Below, piece by piece: positions 19,315 through 28,742 of a DNA stretch of 64,000 nt; positions within the stretch are counted from its first letter, which is position 1, and each line of letters starts with the position of its first letter. The notes under the pieces are model-generated. The model ran no database searches. It was not told the origin of the DNA and saw only the letters and a program-made list of their open reading frames with translations. The position numbers were made by a program, and so were the translations under genes. This DNA is from Marinobacter subterrani (GTDB lineage: Bacteria > Pseudomonadota > Gammaproteobacteria > Pseudomonadales > Oleiphilaceae): contig NZ_LFBU01000002.1 in NCBI RefSeq assembly GCF_001045555.1, positions 979,154-1,043,153 on the forward strand, in the 5' to 3' direction.

Positions 19315-19320
19315 TATAAT
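19315..19320 (+). promoter_or_regulatory. Consensus -10 box upstream of ABC1 kinase gene
   Basis: A perfect TATAAT lies 51 bp before the chosen ATG at 19371; the -35 region is poor (TAGGTC at 18-bp spacing). If it is used, transcription begins near 19327, upstream of both possible starts but close to the GTG at 19341. I see nothing further in the 250 bp shared with the divergent GGDEF gene. Confidence 0.45.
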
Positions 19321-19370
19321 GATGTAAGCCGCCAAACCTGGTGAAATTCTCTGATCCGAACAGGTCTTCC

Positions 19371-20816
19371 ATGGCATCCAGACGTTCAGGAAAATCGGTT
19401 TCCCGCATCAAGACAGGCAGCTTCGAACGCCGGTTGAGCATGACCCGCGCCGGCCTGTTCGCAGGCACCCGCATGGCTTCGCACATGGCGACCAACTGGT
19501 TCGGCAGCGAGGAAAAACGGGAGAAGCGCCACCGGGCGATGCTGTCAAGCCAGGCGCGCTTCCTGGTGGATGAACTGGGCCAGCTCAAGGGCAGCGTGGT
19601 GAAGATCGGCCAGGTGATGGCACTGTATGGCGAACATTTCCTGCCCGAGGAAGTGACCGAAGCCTTGCACACCCTGGAGGACCAGACCACCTCGCTGGAG
19701 TGGCCGGCCATTGAGCGGGTGCTGAAAGCCGAACTGGGCGTGGAACGGCTTGCTGAGCTCGAGGTGGACCCGGAGCCTATCGGGGCGGCGTCCCTCGGCC
19801 AGGTGCACCGGGCCGTGCGCCGCAGTGACGGGCTCGAGCTGGTTCTGAAGGTGCAATACCCCGGTGTCGACGATGCCGTAGACAGCGATCTGAATGCCGT
19901 TGCGCAGTTACTCCGGGTGGCCAGGCTGGTGAACTTCGGCCCGGAATTCAACGACTGGCTGGAAGAAGTGCGGGAGATGATGCACCGGGAGGTGGATTAT
20001 CGCCTGGAGGCAAAGACTACCGAAAAATTCCGCCAGATGCTGGCCTCGGACCCCCGGTTTATCGTACCGAGGGTTTTGCCGGAGTTCTCAACTGCCCACA
20101 TCATCGCTTCCACTTTTGAGCACGGGCACTCGGTGAGTTCTCAGGCGGTCCGGGAGTTGCCACTGGCAAGGCGCAGTGCGCTGGGGAAGGCTGCTCTGGA
20201 GCTGTTTTTCCGGGAGCTGTTTGTCTGGGGTGAAATCCAGACCGACCCCAACTTTGGCAACTACCGCATTCGGATTGCCGGAGAAGAGGGCGAGGACTCT
20301 GGCTATGACCGGATCGTTCTGCTCGACTTCGGGGCGGTACAGTCCTACTCGGACGAGTTCCTCCAGCCAGTAATCCAGATGATCCGGGCGTCCTATGAAA
20401 ATGATCTGCAGGCCGTAATCGACGGCGGGGTAAAACTGCGCTTCATGAGCACCGACTGGCCGGAGGAAGTCCTGCAGAAGTTCGGGTCGGTGTGCATGTC
20501 GGTTCTTGAACCCCTGTCCAGCGACCGGGAGTCGTGGCCGGATTATGCCGTGAACAGCCATGGAGAATATCGCTGGAAACAGAGCGATCTGCCCTCCCGG
20601 GTTGCCCGCCAGGCGGCCCGCTCGGCCATCAGCCGGTATTTCCGGGTGCCGCCCAAGGAGTTTGTGTTCCTGAACCGCAAGCTGATCGGGGTCTATACCT
20701 TTATCGCCGTTCTGAACTCCGAGTTCAATGGCGAGCCAATGCTGCGTAAATACCTCTATGGCGAGGGCGGCGATGCCCCGGATGCTTCGGCCACCAGCCA
20801 GAGTACGAAGGCATAG
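19371..20816 (+). CDS. ABC1/UbiB-type atypical kinase (AarF domain)
   Basis: A 481-residue cytoplasmic protein of the ABC1/ADCK family. It has the family KxGQ signature (GSVVKIGQVMALYGE), the Ala-rich nucleotide loop GAASLGQVH in place of a Gly-rich loop, the ion-pair lysine in LVLKVQYPG, and the DFG-type segment LLDFGAVQSY. Relatives support ubiquinone synthesis (UbiB) or have undefined ATPase roles. UbiB proper carries C-terminal membrane helices that I do not see, so this is a paralogue rather than ubiB itself. The ATG at 19371 has AGG 8 bases upstream; a GTG at 19341 is the alternative. The 3' end overlaps the convergent YqaA-like gene by 61 bp. Confidence 0.85.
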   Translation: MASRRSGKSVSRIKTGSFERRLSMTRAGLFAGTRMASHMATNWFGSEEKREKRHRAMLSSQARFLVDELGQLKGSVVKIGQVMALYGEHFLPEEVTEALHTLEDQTTSLEWPAIERVLKAELGVERLAELEVDPEPIGAASLGQVHRAVRRSDGLELVLKVQYPGVDDAVDSDLNAVAQLLRVARLVNFGPEFNDWLEEVREMMHREVDYRLEAKTTEKFRQMLASDPRFIVPRVLPEFSTAHIIASTFEHGHSVSSQAVRELPLARRSALGKAALELFFRELFVWGEIQTDPNFGNYRIRIAGEEGEDSGYDRIVLLDFGAVQSYSDEFLQPVIQMIRASYENDLQAVIDGGVKLRFMSTDWPEEVLQKFGSVCMSVLEPLSSDRESWPDYAVNSHGEYRWKQSDLPSRVARQAARSAISRYFRVPPKEFVFLNRKLIGVYTFIAVLNSEFNGEPMLRKYLYGEGGDAPDASATSQSTKA

Positions 20817-21199
20817 CGGGCGCCCTTGCCGATTCCCACCAGAATCACGAAGTTCAGCCAGGGCACGCGCATGATTCCGCCCACCAGGGTCAGCGCGTCG
20901 CCCCCCAGGGGCAGCCAGCCCATAAGCAACGACCACTGGCCATAGCGGTTGAACCGGTTCCGGGCCTTGTGCAACTGTAATTCGCTGACCGGAAACCAGC
21001 GTTTGTGCTTAAAGCGATCCACTTGCCGGCCGATAACCCCATTAACGACCGAGCCAAGCGTGTTGCCCAGCGTTGCCCAGACCCACAGCCACCACCAGGA
21101 ATAGCCCTGGGTGAGCATGGTGCCGAGCAGGATTTCAGAGTAGGCAGGCAGCAGGGTGGCGGCGGCGAACGCGGTCAGGAAAAGTGTCAGGTAAGCCAC
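20756..21199 (-). CDS. YqaA family (small DedA-like) membrane protein
   Basis: A 147-residue polytopic inner-membrane protein with the short SNARE-associated/VTT fold of YqaA: TLGNTLGSVVNGVIGRQVDR and a basic loop before WSLLMGWLPLGGDALTLVGGIMRVP. The function of the family is not proven; lipid flipping is assumed from DedA relatives. The start is GTG at 21199 with AAGGAG six bases upstream (AAGGAGTGCCCGGTG). The frame stays open far upstream, but that region is antisense to the chemoreceptor gene and has no homology character. It converges on and overlaps the ABC1 kinase gene by 61 bp. Confidence 0.85.
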   Translation of the reverse strand: MAYLTLFLTAFAAATLLPAYSEILLGTMLTQGYSWWWLWVWATLGNTLGSVVNGVIGRQVDRFKHKRWFPVSELQLHKARNRFNRYGQWSLLMGWLPLGGDALTLVGGIMRVPWLNFVILVGIGKGARYAFVLWLVAEASGASPPSP

Positions 21200-21259
21200 C
21201 GGGCACTCCTTGCTTGAAAATGAAATGAATCTTCTACACCCCACAGGTCTCGCGTTACG

Positions 21260-23386
21260 ATGAAACAGTTCTCGCTCCGCTTCAAGCTTTACGCCCTCGT
21301 TGTGTCCCTGCTCCTGATCATGGGCGTCAGTATCGTCGTTACGGCCCAGTTGTCGCTCAGGGACATGGAGCAGCGGTTGACGGCTGAAACCCGGGAGACG
21401 GTGCAGGGTATTGTGATGGACCAGCTTGGCGCAACCGCCGGCAAATATGGCGAGCTGGTCAGCGGCCAGTTTGCGACCGCGTTTCGCACGCCGGAAGTCG
21501 TTCGCAATGTGATTATCCGCAATATCCAGACAGACAGTTCGGGGCGCATCAGCCGTTCGGCCCTGCAGGAAACGATCGGTGCCGTCCTGGAAGAGCAGCC
21601 GAGCCTGAGCTCCATCTACGCCCAGTTTGAACCGGACGCCTACGATGGCCAGGATCGCTATTTTACCGGGGGTGTTGAGGAACACAGCAGTGACGAAGGC
21701 ACCCTGGAGATCTATTACTACCGGGATCCCGAGGGCAATGTGGTGTTCAGCCGCACAGAGGATCCGGCCACCAAATACCTGGACAGCAGGAACGAGTTCG
21801 GTATTCGTGAGGCAGAGTGGTACCTGTGCTCCAGGGATGCCAAAGCGCCCTGCATCATGGAGCCCTACAATTACGAAATCAGCAAGGGGTATTCCGAGCT
21901 GATGACCAGTCTCGTGGTGCCGATTCTCGATGAGGGCACCTTTGCCGGGGTCGTTGGGGTGGACATCAACCTGTCGACACTGCAAAAGACCATCGCCAGT
22001 GTCAGCCAGAAACTGTTTGATGGCCAGTCCCGGGTAACGCTGCTCAGCCAGAAGGGGCTGATTGCCGCCTCCAGCCATTATCAGGAGCACCTCGGTCGCC
22101 CCCTTGTGGAAGCCTTGCCGGAGCTTGGCGAGACCCTGTCCGGGTTGCACCAGGGCGAGGGCACCTATGACGATGGCGAAACCCTCGCCGTTGCCTACCC
22201 GGTAGATATTCGCCTGCCGGGCGCCCAGTGGTCGTTATTGATTGAACTGCCCCGGGCGGCAGCATTGGCCAGCGTCTCTGAAATCACCGACCTGTTATCC
22301 GCTGAAGTGGCCGCCACCGCCACCCGCCAGACCCTGGTAGGAATCGCGGTGGTAGTAATCGCCATCATTGCGCTGGTGCTGCTGGTTCGCTCGGTTACCC
22401 GGCCACTGGATGAAATCCGCGACCGGATGAAGAATCTGGCCAGCGCCGAAGGGGACCTGACCCGGGAGCTGGAAATTGACACCCACGCGGAACTGATTGA
22501 CCTGGCAGGCGGGTTCAACGCCTTCCTTGCCCGGCTGCGGGAAATGATCAACGATCTGAAGGGCGTAAACGCCAAGGTCCGCCAGCAGGCCGGCGAAGTC
22601 GGCGCCATTGCCGTTGAGACCGACGAGCAGACCGCCCGCCAGCACCAGGACATCGACAGTGTGGTGACTGCGATGAACGAAATGTCTGCAGCAGCGGGTG
22701 AGGTGGCAGGTTTCGCGGGCGAGGCGGCCGACAATGCCCGAATGGCCCAGGACGGTATCCGCTTCACCCAGGATACGCTGTCGTCGGCGGTGACCGGTGT
22801 CAGTGCGGTTGCCAGTGACATGGGCGAGGCCAGTAAGGCCATTGGTCGTGTTTCCCACCGCAGCGAAGACATCAACCGCATTCTGGAGGTGATCCGCGCC
22901 ATTGCCGAGCAGACCAACCTGCTGGCGCTGAACGCGGCGATTGAGGCGGCCCGGGCCGGAGAGCAGGGGCGTGGCTTTGCGGTGGTTGCAGACGAGGTTC
23001 GTACCCTGGCATCCCGCACCCGGCAGTCCACCGATGAAATCAGCACCATGATCGACGGGCTGAAACAGGACGTAAACGGTGCTGTCTCGGTGATCCAGAG
23101 TGGTGTAAACCGCGCGACGTCGGCCGTTGACGGTACCCAGGAAGCGGCCCATTCGCTGGCCACCGTTGTCGACCGCATCGGAACCATTGTGGAGCATGTG
23201 ACCCAGGTCGCCACGGCGGCGGAGGAGCAGAGCTCGGTGAGTGAGGAAATCAACCGCAACCTCACGCAGATTGGTGATGCCGCCAATGATCTGCGAGAGC
23301 TGGCCAGCCGGGTCAAGGGCAATGGCCAGGCGCTGGATAGCGAGGTTCAGGTCCTCGAGCGGGAACTTGGCCGTCTGAGGACCTGA
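21260..23386 (+). CDS. Methyl-accepting chemotaxis protein with periplasmic Cache-type sensor
   Basis: A 708-residue chemoreceptor. One transmembrane helix near residues 10-30, a large periplasmic sensor (about 35-345, double-Cache-like, with [21 protein letters not shown] and [11 protein letters not shown]), a second helix at about 355-375, a HAMP domain, then the signalling coiled coil. The hairpin tip [34 protein letters not shown] contains the near-invariant residues that contact CheA and CheW. No CheR-docking pentapeptide is seen at the C-terminus. The ligand cannot be read from sequence; Cache domains usually bind amino or organic acids. It stands alone, without che genes nearby. Confidence 0.92.
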   Translation: MKQFSLRFKLYALVVSLLLIMGVSIVVTAQLSLRDMEQRLTAETRETVQGIVMDQLGATAGKYGELVSGQFATAFRTPEVVRNVIIRNIQTDSSGRISRSALQETIGAVLEEQPSLSSIYAQFEPDAYDGQDRYFTGGVEEHSSDEGTLEIYYYRDPEGNVVFSRTEDPATKYLDSRNEFGIREAEWYLCSRDAKAPCIMEPYNYEISKGYSELMTSLVVPILDEGTFAGVVGVDINLSTLQKTIASVSQKLFDGQSRVTLLSQKGLIAASSHYQEHLGRPLVEALPELGETLSGLHQGEGTYDDGETLAVAYPVDIRLPGAQWSLLIELPRAAALASVSEITDLLSAEVAATATRQTLVGIAVVVIAIIALVLLVRSVTRPLDEIRDRMKNLASAEGDLTRELEIDTHAELIDLAGGFNAFLARLREMINDLKGVNAKVRQQAGEVGAIAVETDEQTARQHQDIDSVVTAMNEMSAAAGEVAGFAGEAADNARMAQDGIRFTQDTLSSAVTGVSAVASDMGEASKAIGRVSHRSEDINRILEVIRAIAEQTNLLALNAAIEAARAGEQGRGFAVVADEVRTLASRTRQSTDEISTMIDGLKQDVNGAVSVIQSGVNRATSAVDGTQEAAHSLATVVDRIGTIVEHVTQVATAAEEQSSVSEEINRNLTQIGDAANDLRELASRVKGNGQALDSEVQVLERELGRLRT

Positions 23387-23554
23387 TGGCGGGTTCGGTG
23401 AGCCGCTGGCGAGCCTTAACCTGGCCCGGCATGGTCAGCTACTATGGCGGCGATTCAAACCATCAATTTTCAATTCCGGAGTGCCGTGTCATCCTTGGCC
23501 AACGGATTCCGGAGATTCAAAACTTACTGTCAACCAGGTTTCGGAGGTCTTCCT

Positions 23555-23797
23555 ATGGAGCAGGTCACGATTTATGGCCGATCAAGCTGCGGATTCTGTG
23601 TCCGGGCAAAGGGCCTGTGTGAGACCAGGAACATCCCTTATGTCTGGATCGATATGATCGAGAAGGGCATGAGCAAGCAGGATATCGCTGACAAGATTGG
23701 CCGGCCGGTGTACACGGTGCCGCAGATCCTGGTGGGTAGCCAGTACGTGGGTGGGTTCGACCAGTTCTATGCCTACCTGAGAGATCACGGCGCGTAA
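23555..23797 (+). CDS. Glutaredoxin (GrxC-like, CGFC active site)
   Basis: An 80-residue glutaredoxin with the redox motif CGFC at residues 12-15 (GRSSCGFCVRAK), the cis-proline loop TVPQIL and the GSH-binding GGFDQFYAY segment. The usual dithiol motif is CPYC; CGFC is unusual but keeps both cysteines. A further Cys follows seven residues later. It reduces disulfides using glutathione in the cytoplasm. GGAGG lies 7 bases before the ATG at 23555. A strong terminator follows directly. Confidence 0.9.
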   Translation: MEQVTIYGRSSCGFCVRAKGLCETRNIPYVWIDMIEKGMSKQDIADKIGRPVYTVPQILVGSQYVGGFDQFYAYLRDHGA

Positions 23798-23820
23798 GCT
23801 GCCCGTTGCCCTGCTAACGA

Positions 23821-23857
23821 AAAGGGCCTGACAGATCGACTGTCAGGCCCTTTTTTT
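23821..23857. terminator. Bidirectional intrinsic terminator
   Basis: AAAGGGCCTGACAG and CTGTCAGGCCCTTT form a long perfect stem around a short loop, followed by a T-run on the plus strand and preceded by an A-run. It separates the glutaredoxin gene from the convergent phosphofructokinase gene. Confidence 0.93.
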
Positions 23858-23884
23858 CATGCGCTGGCGGTGCTGACTGCCGGC

Positions 23885-25147
23885 CTAAAGCTGGAACTCG
23901 GTTTTCAGCTTCCTTTCGACCAGAATATTCTGCAGTTTGGCAACCCGCGGCAGCCCATTGTCGAACGGCGGGAAACTCTCCCCGTAAATCAGGGGCTCCA
24001 GATAGTCCCGGCAATCCTGGGTGATGCCAAAACCATCGTCGGTGATGTAGTGAATCGGCATCTTCTTTTCCTGGTTGGCCACTTCACTCAGAGGCGCTTC
24101 GCCAATCTTCCAGCGGTACGGCTTTGCCTGCTCGCGAACGATGGTGGGCATCAGAGCCTGTTTGCCCGCCAGAGCCATCTCCACCGCGGCCTTGCCAACG
24201 GCATAGGCCTGCTCCACATCGGTGGCGGAGGCAATGTGCCGGGCACTGCGCTGCAGGTAGTCGGCTACCGCCCAGTGGTACTTGTGGCCCAGGGCCTGCT
24301 TGACCATATTCGCCAGGGCCGGCGCAACGCCACCCAGTTGGGTATGACCAAACGCATCCTTGGCACCGGCATCGGCCAGGAACCGGCCGTCTTCATACTG
24401 GGCACCTTCGGACGCAACCACGACACAGTAGCCATATTCCTTCACGCAGTGATCCACCCGGGCCAGGAAGGTGTCCCGATCAAACGGGATTTCCGGGAAC
24501 AGGATGATGTGCGGCGGCTCGCCCTCACCCTGGCCGGCCAGGCCGCCGGAAGCAGCAATCCAGCCCGCGTGGCGCCCCATGACTTCCAGTATGAACACCT
24601 TGGTTGAGGTTTCGCACATGGATTTGATGTCGAGGCTGGCTTCGAGGGTAGAGGTGGCAATGTATTTGGCCACCGAACCAAAACCCGGGCAGCAGTCGGT
24701 AAACGGCAGATCGTTGTCGACAGTCTTGGGGACGCCGATGCAGGTGATGGGGTAGCCCATCTTGTCGGCAATCTGGGAAACCTTGTAGGCCGTGTCCTGG
24801 GAGTCGCCACCGCCATTATAGAAAAAGTAGCCGATGTCGTGGGCCCGGAACACTTCAATCAGCCGCTCGTATTCGCGACGGTTCTCTGAGATGTTCTTGA
24901 GCTTGTGGCGACAGGAGCCGAAGGCGCCCCCCGGCGTGTGAATCAGGGCCTGGATGGCTTCGTCGCTTTCAAGGCTGGTATCGATCAGTTCTTCTCTGAG
25001 CGCTCCTATAATACCGTTGCGCCCGGCATACACCTTGCCGATCTTGTCCGGATGTTTGCGGGCAGTCTGGATGACCCCGCAGGCACTGGCATTGATGACG
25101 GCGGTGACGCCGCCGGACTGAGCGTAGAATGCGTTCTTGATGGCCAT
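23885..25147 (-). CDS. pfp: 6-phosphofructokinase, probably pyrophosphate-dependent
   Basis: A 420-residue PFK-family enzyme, longer than ATP-PFK (about 320) and in the range of PPi enzymes. The nucleotide/phosphate loop reads NGGGDSQDTA, and the next signature is PKTVDNDLP: a lysine where ATP-dependent enzymes have glycine (PGTIDND). In characterised members this lysine goes with use of pyrophosphate. MGRHAGWIA and the substrate-binding block are present. It converts fructose-6-P and fructose-1,6-bisP, reversibly if PPi-driven, in the cytoplasm. AGGAGG lies 12 bases upstream of the ATG, somewhat far. It is divergent from mpl. Confidence 0.9.
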   Translation of the reverse strand: MAIKNAFYAQSGGVTAVINASACGVIQTARKHPDKIGKVYAGRNGIIGALREELIDTSLESDEAIQALIHTPGGAFGSCRHKLKNISENRREYERLIEVFRAHDIGYFFYNGGGDSQDTAYKVSQIADKMGYPITCIGVPKTVDNDLPFTDCCPGFGSVAKYIATSTLEASLDIKSMCETSTKVFILEVMGRHAGWIAASGGLAGQGEGEPPHIILFPEIPFDRDTFLARVDHCVKEYGYCVVVASEGAQYEDGRFLADAGAKDAFGHTQLGGVAPALANMVKQALGHKYHWAVADYLQRSARHIASATDVEQAYAVGKAAVEMALAGKQALMPTIVREQAKPYRWKIGEAPLSEVANQEKKMPIHYITDDGFGITQDCRDYLEPLIYGESFPPFDNGLPRVAKLQNILVERKLKTEFQL

Positions 25148-25302
25148 CTCGGGCTGGAGCCTCCTGCTGGTTCGACAATGGCGCCGATGATACGCCAAAC
25201 GCCGGCATTTTTCATGAGCAGGATTGCGGATAGCGTGGCTCTTGACGGGGTGGGGCGGATACGGGAGGCTTGTCGGGTTTCAATGGAGAGGGCAGTCGCC
25301 GA

Positions 25303-26697
25303 ATGCACATTCATATTCTCGGAATCTGTGGCACCTTTATGGGCAGCCTCGCCGTTCTGGCCCGGGAGCTGGGCCATACCGTGACCGGCTCCGACCAGGG
25401 CGTGTATCCGCCCATGAGCACGCAGCTGGAGGCTCAGGGCATCAGCTTGATGGAAGGCTACAATCCGGAGCATCTGGAACCACAGCCGGACCTTGTGCTG
25501 ATTGGCAACGCCATGTCTCGCGGCAATCCGGAAGTGGAGGCGGTGCTCAACCGCAACATCGATTACATGTCCGGGCCCGAGTGGCTGGCCCGCGAAGTGC
25601 TCCGGCACCGCTGGGTCATGGCGGTGGCCGGCACCCATGGCAAGACCACCACAACATCCATGTTGCTTTGGATACTGGATCAGGCCGGGTTCGAACCCGG
25701 GTATCTGGTGGGCGGTGTGCCCCGGGATTTCCCGGTGTCAGCCCGGCTGGGCAACAGTGACTTTTTCGTCATCGAGGCCGACGAATACGACAGCGCCTTC
25801 TTTGACAAGCGTTCCAAGTTTATCCATTACCGCCCCCACACCCTGATCCTGAACAATCTGGAGTTCGACCACGCGGACATCTTCGAGAACGTCGAGGCCA
25901 TCGAGCGCCAGTTCCACCACCTGGTAAGAACCGTTCCTTCCCAGGGCCTGATTATCCGCCCGGCGGTGGACGGCCACCTGGATAATGCCCTGGCAATGGG
26001 CTGTTGGAGCCCGCTCCAGGACACCGCCATTGGCAGCGAGACCCCGCGTATGTCGGATTGGCGGGCCGAGCTGCTGTCGGAGGACGGCAGCCGGTTTCTG
26101 GTCATTCACCACGAGCAGCCGGTGGCCACCCTGAAGTGGGGCCAGACCGGCCTGCATAACGTCCGCAATGCCTTGTCTGCCATCGCCGCCGCCCGCCATG
26201 TGGGTGTCACCCCCGATCACGCGGTAGCCGCGCTTTGCCGGTTCTCCGGTGTCAAACGGCGGATGGAGTTGCTGGCAGACATAGACGGCGTGCGTGTGTA
26301 CGACGACTTTGCCCACCATCCGACCGCCATTGCCACCACCCTTGAGGGCTTACGCAATCAGGTGGGTGAAGAACCGATCCTGGCGTTGATTGAGCCGCGT
26401 TCCAACACCATGAAACAGGGTGTCCATCAGCAGACGCTGCTGCCCAGCGCGGAAACTGCGGATCGCGTTCTGTGGGCCAATCTGAATAACATGGACTGGC
26501 TGCCGGAACTGATTGCCGGTTGGCAGGCGCTGCACGCCGGTTCCAATCTCCACCGGGTTGAGGCCACGGTGGAGGATTTGCTGGCACGCACCCTGGAAGA
26601 TCTCCCCAGTCCCTGCCACATTGTGATCATGAGCAACGGTGGCTTTGGCGGTATCCACGGTAAACTTATTGCCGAACTTGAGCGTATCCGTGGCTGA
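25303..26697 (+). CDS. mpl: UDP-MurNAc:L-Ala-gamma-D-Glu-meso-DAP ligase Mpl
   Basis: A 464-residue Mur ligase (E. coli Mpl 457) that reattaches recycled murein tripeptide to UDP-MurNAc. The N-terminus HIHILGICGTFMGSLAVLARELGHTVTGSDQ is the Mpl type rather than MurC. The ATP loop is AGTHGKTTTTSML, and the central domain has EADEYDSAFFDKRSKFIHYRP. Cytoplasmic. ubiX follows 42 bp downstream in the same direction, the order also found in Pseudomonas. The start at 25303 is set by the conserved N-terminus; longer readings add non-conserved residues. Confidence 0.96.
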   Translation: MHIHILGICGTFMGSLAVLARELGHTVTGSDQGVYPPMSTQLEAQGISLMEGYNPEHLEPQPDLVLIGNAMSRGNPEVEAVLNRNIDYMSGPEWLAREVLRHRWVMAVAGTHGKTTTTSMLLWILDQAGFEPGYLVGGVPRDFPVSARLGNSDFFVIEADEYDSAFFDKRSKFIHYRPHTLILNNLEFDHADIFENVEAIERQFHHLVRTVPSQGLIIRPAVDGHLDNALAMGCWSPLQDTAIGSETPRMSDWRAELLSEDGSRFLVIHHEQPVATLKWGQTGLHNVRNALSAIAAARHVGVTPDHAVAALCRFSGVKRRMELLADIDGVRVYDDFAHHPTAIATTLEGLRNQVGEEPILALIEPRSNTMKQGVHQQTLLPSAETADRVLWANLNNMDWLPELIAGWQALHAGSNLHRVEATVEDLLARTLEDLPSPCHIVIMSNGGFGGIHGKLIAELERIRG

Positions 26698-26739
26698 TCC
26701 GGCGCGCCCGGCGATTTCATCTGACAAGTGGCGACACCC

Positions 26740-27387
26740 ATGACCAATCACCAGAACCGGCCATCAACCGTTAACCTGGCCTTCACCGGCGCGTCCGGTG
26801 CCCAATACGGCCTGCGCCTGTTGCAGTGCCTGGTTTCGGCCGGCTGCCGGGTGAACGTGATGGTCAGCCGGGCCGCGCAGGTGGTGATTGCCACGGAAAC
26901 CGACCTCAAGCTGCCGGGAACCCCGCCCGCGATGCAGGAAACCCTGTCTGCCTATGCCGGCGCGGAACCTGGCCAGGTGCTGGTGTTTGGCCGGGAAGAC
27001 TGGTTTGCACCGCCGGCTTCCGGCTCCGGGGAGAGAGCGCCACTGGTGGTCTGCCCCTGCAGCACCGGAACGCTCTCGGCCCTGGCGACCGGTGCCAGCA
27101 ACAACCTGATCGAGCGGGCCGGTGATGTGGCCCTGAAGGAACGGCGCCCACTGATTCTTGTGCCCCGGGAGGCGCCTTTCTCGGAAGTCCACCTAGAGAA
27201 CATGCTGAAACTGACCCGTATGGGCGCGGTGATCATGCCCGCCAGCCCCGGCTTCTACCACAAACCGCAGTCGGTCGAGGATCTGGTGGATTTTATTGTC
27301 GCCCGTATCCTCGATCACCTGAACCTGCCTCAGGACCTGATGCCCCGCTGGGGCGAAGCTCGCGCCGAGGACAAGCGCATGGGCTGA
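26740..27387 (+). CDS. ubiX: Flavin prenyltransferase UbiX
   Basis: A 215-residue flavoprotein that joins dimethylallyl phosphate to FMN, making the prenyl-FMN cofactor of the UbiD decarboxylase in ubiquinone synthesis. Conserved blocks: [19 protein letters not shown] at the N-terminus, [36 protein letters not shown] in the middle, and [17 protein letters not shown]. The ATG at 26740 is preferred over a GTG at 26728 because the extra residues are not conserved. It follows mpl and is probably in its operon. ubiD is not in the window. Confidence 0.95.
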   Translation: MTNHQNRPSTVNLAFTGASGAQYGLRLLQCLVSAGCRVNVMVSRAAQVVIATETDLKLPGTPPAMQETLSAYAGAEPGQVLVFGREDWFAPPASGSGERAPLVVCPCSTGTLSALATGASNNLIERAGDVALKERRPLILVPREAPFSEVHLENMLKLTRMGAVIMPASPGFYHKPQSVEDLVDFIVARILDHLNLPQDLMPRWGEARAEDKRMG

Positions 27388-27509
27388 GGGGGCTCGGGGC
27401 GATGGTTTTGGTCAGCCCGATTGATGCTTTTCATCATTGAGCAAGCCGGCCTCCGGGCAGAGACTTGGTGAACGACAATCACAACACAGGTCATTCACCG
27501 AGGTTCACC

Positions 27510-28649
27510 ATGATTCCACGCACGCTCTTCGACGCCGACCTTGAAGGCTTCCGCGATTCCGTCCGCAAATTCCTGGAGCAGGAAGCGGCGCCTTACCACG
27601 ACCAGTGGGAGAAAGACGGCCAGGTCAGCCGCGAGCTCTGGCAGAAGGCCGGTGAGCTGGGCTTCCTTTGTCCCTGCCTGCCAGAAGAGTTTGGCGGTGT
27701 AGGCGCGGATTTCCGGTACAGTGCGGTGTTGATTGAAGAAGTGGCCAGGGCCGGCTTGACCGGGATAGGCTGGGGCTTGCACTCTGACATTGTTGCGCCT
27801 TACGTGCTCAACTATGGTTCCGACGAGCTCAAAAACCACTATTTACCGAAGCTGGCCAGCGGTGAGATGATCGGTGCCATTGCCATGACCGAGCCGGGCG
27901 CTGGTTCGGACCTGCAGGGCGTGAAAACCACGGCGGTCAGGAACGGCGACCACTATGTGCTCAACGGCTCGAAAACCTTCATCACCAACGGCCAACTTGC
28001 GGATGTAGTCATTGTGGTTGCCAAAACCGATCCCAAGGAAGGCGCCAAAGGCATCAGCCTGTTCATGGTGGAAACCGCGTGGGAAGGGTTCGAAAAGGGC
28101 CAGAACCTCAACAAGGTGGGCATGAAGGCGCAGGACACCTCCGAGCTGTTCTTCCAGGACGTGAAAGTGCCAGTGAAGAACCTGATCGGCCCGGGCGAGG
28201 GGCAGGGCTTCTTCCAGCTGATGCAGGAACTGGCGGCCGAGCGCCTGCAGGTTGCTCTGGGCGCTGTGGCTGCGGCCGAGGCAGCCTGGCAGTGGACCCT
28301 GGATTATGTGAAGGAGCGAAATGCCTTCGGAAAACCGGTGATTGCCTTCCAGAATACCCGCTTCAAGATGGCGGAAATGAAAGCGGAAATCACCGCTGCC
28401 CGGGTATTCACCGATCGGTGCCTGGAGCTGCATCTGGACAAGAAGCTCGACATTCCCACCGCGGCAATGTTGAAGCAGCTCACCACAGACCTGCAGTGCA
28501 AGGTGATGGACGAGTGCGTGCAGCTCCACGGCGGCTACGGCTACATGTGGGAATACCCGATCGCACGGGCCTGGGCAGACTCACGGGTGCAGCGGATCTA
28601 TGCCGGCACAAATGAAATCATGAAGGAGATCGTCGCCCGTTCATTCTGA
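27510..28649 (+). CDS. Acyl-CoA dehydrogenase
   Basis: A 379-residue FAD enzyme of the acyl-CoA dehydrogenase family. The FAD/substrate signatures AMTEPGAGSDLQGVKTTA and the C-terminal QLHGGYGYMWEYPIARAWADSRVQRIYAGTNEIMKEIVAR are complete; the catalytic Glu is expected in the YAGTNEIM segment as in isovaleryl/long-chain type members. It introduces the alpha-beta double bond in fatty acid or amino acid acyl-CoA breakdown. Chain-length specificity cannot be read from sequence. GAGG precedes the ATG at 27510. It stands as a single gene. Confidence 0.93.
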   Translation: MIPRTLFDADLEGFRDSVRKFLEQEAAPYHDQWEKDGQVSRELWQKAGELGFLCPCLPEEFGGVGADFRYSAVLIEEVARAGLTGIGWGLHSDIVAPYVLNYGSDELKNHYLPKLASGEMIGAIAMTEPGAGSDLQGVKTTAVRNGDHYVLNGSKTFITNGQLADVVIVVAKTDPKEGAKGISLFMVETAWEGFEKGQNLNKVGMKAQDTSELFFQDVKVPVKNLIGPGEGQGFFQLMQELAAERLQVALGAVAAAEAAWQWTLDYVKERNAFGKPVIAFQNTRFKMAEMKAEITAARVFTDRCLELHLDKKLDIPTAAMLKQLTTDLQCKVMDECVQLHGGYGYMWEYPIARAWADSRVQRIYAGTNEIMKEIVARSF

Positions 28650-28742
28650 GCAGGGCCCTGGGTTCTGGCAAAAAGGGTTCTGGCCAGAGGGGCGGTCGAA
28701 GGCAGTGCCAGCACTGCCCGTTCTCCTGGATCAGGAGACGCA

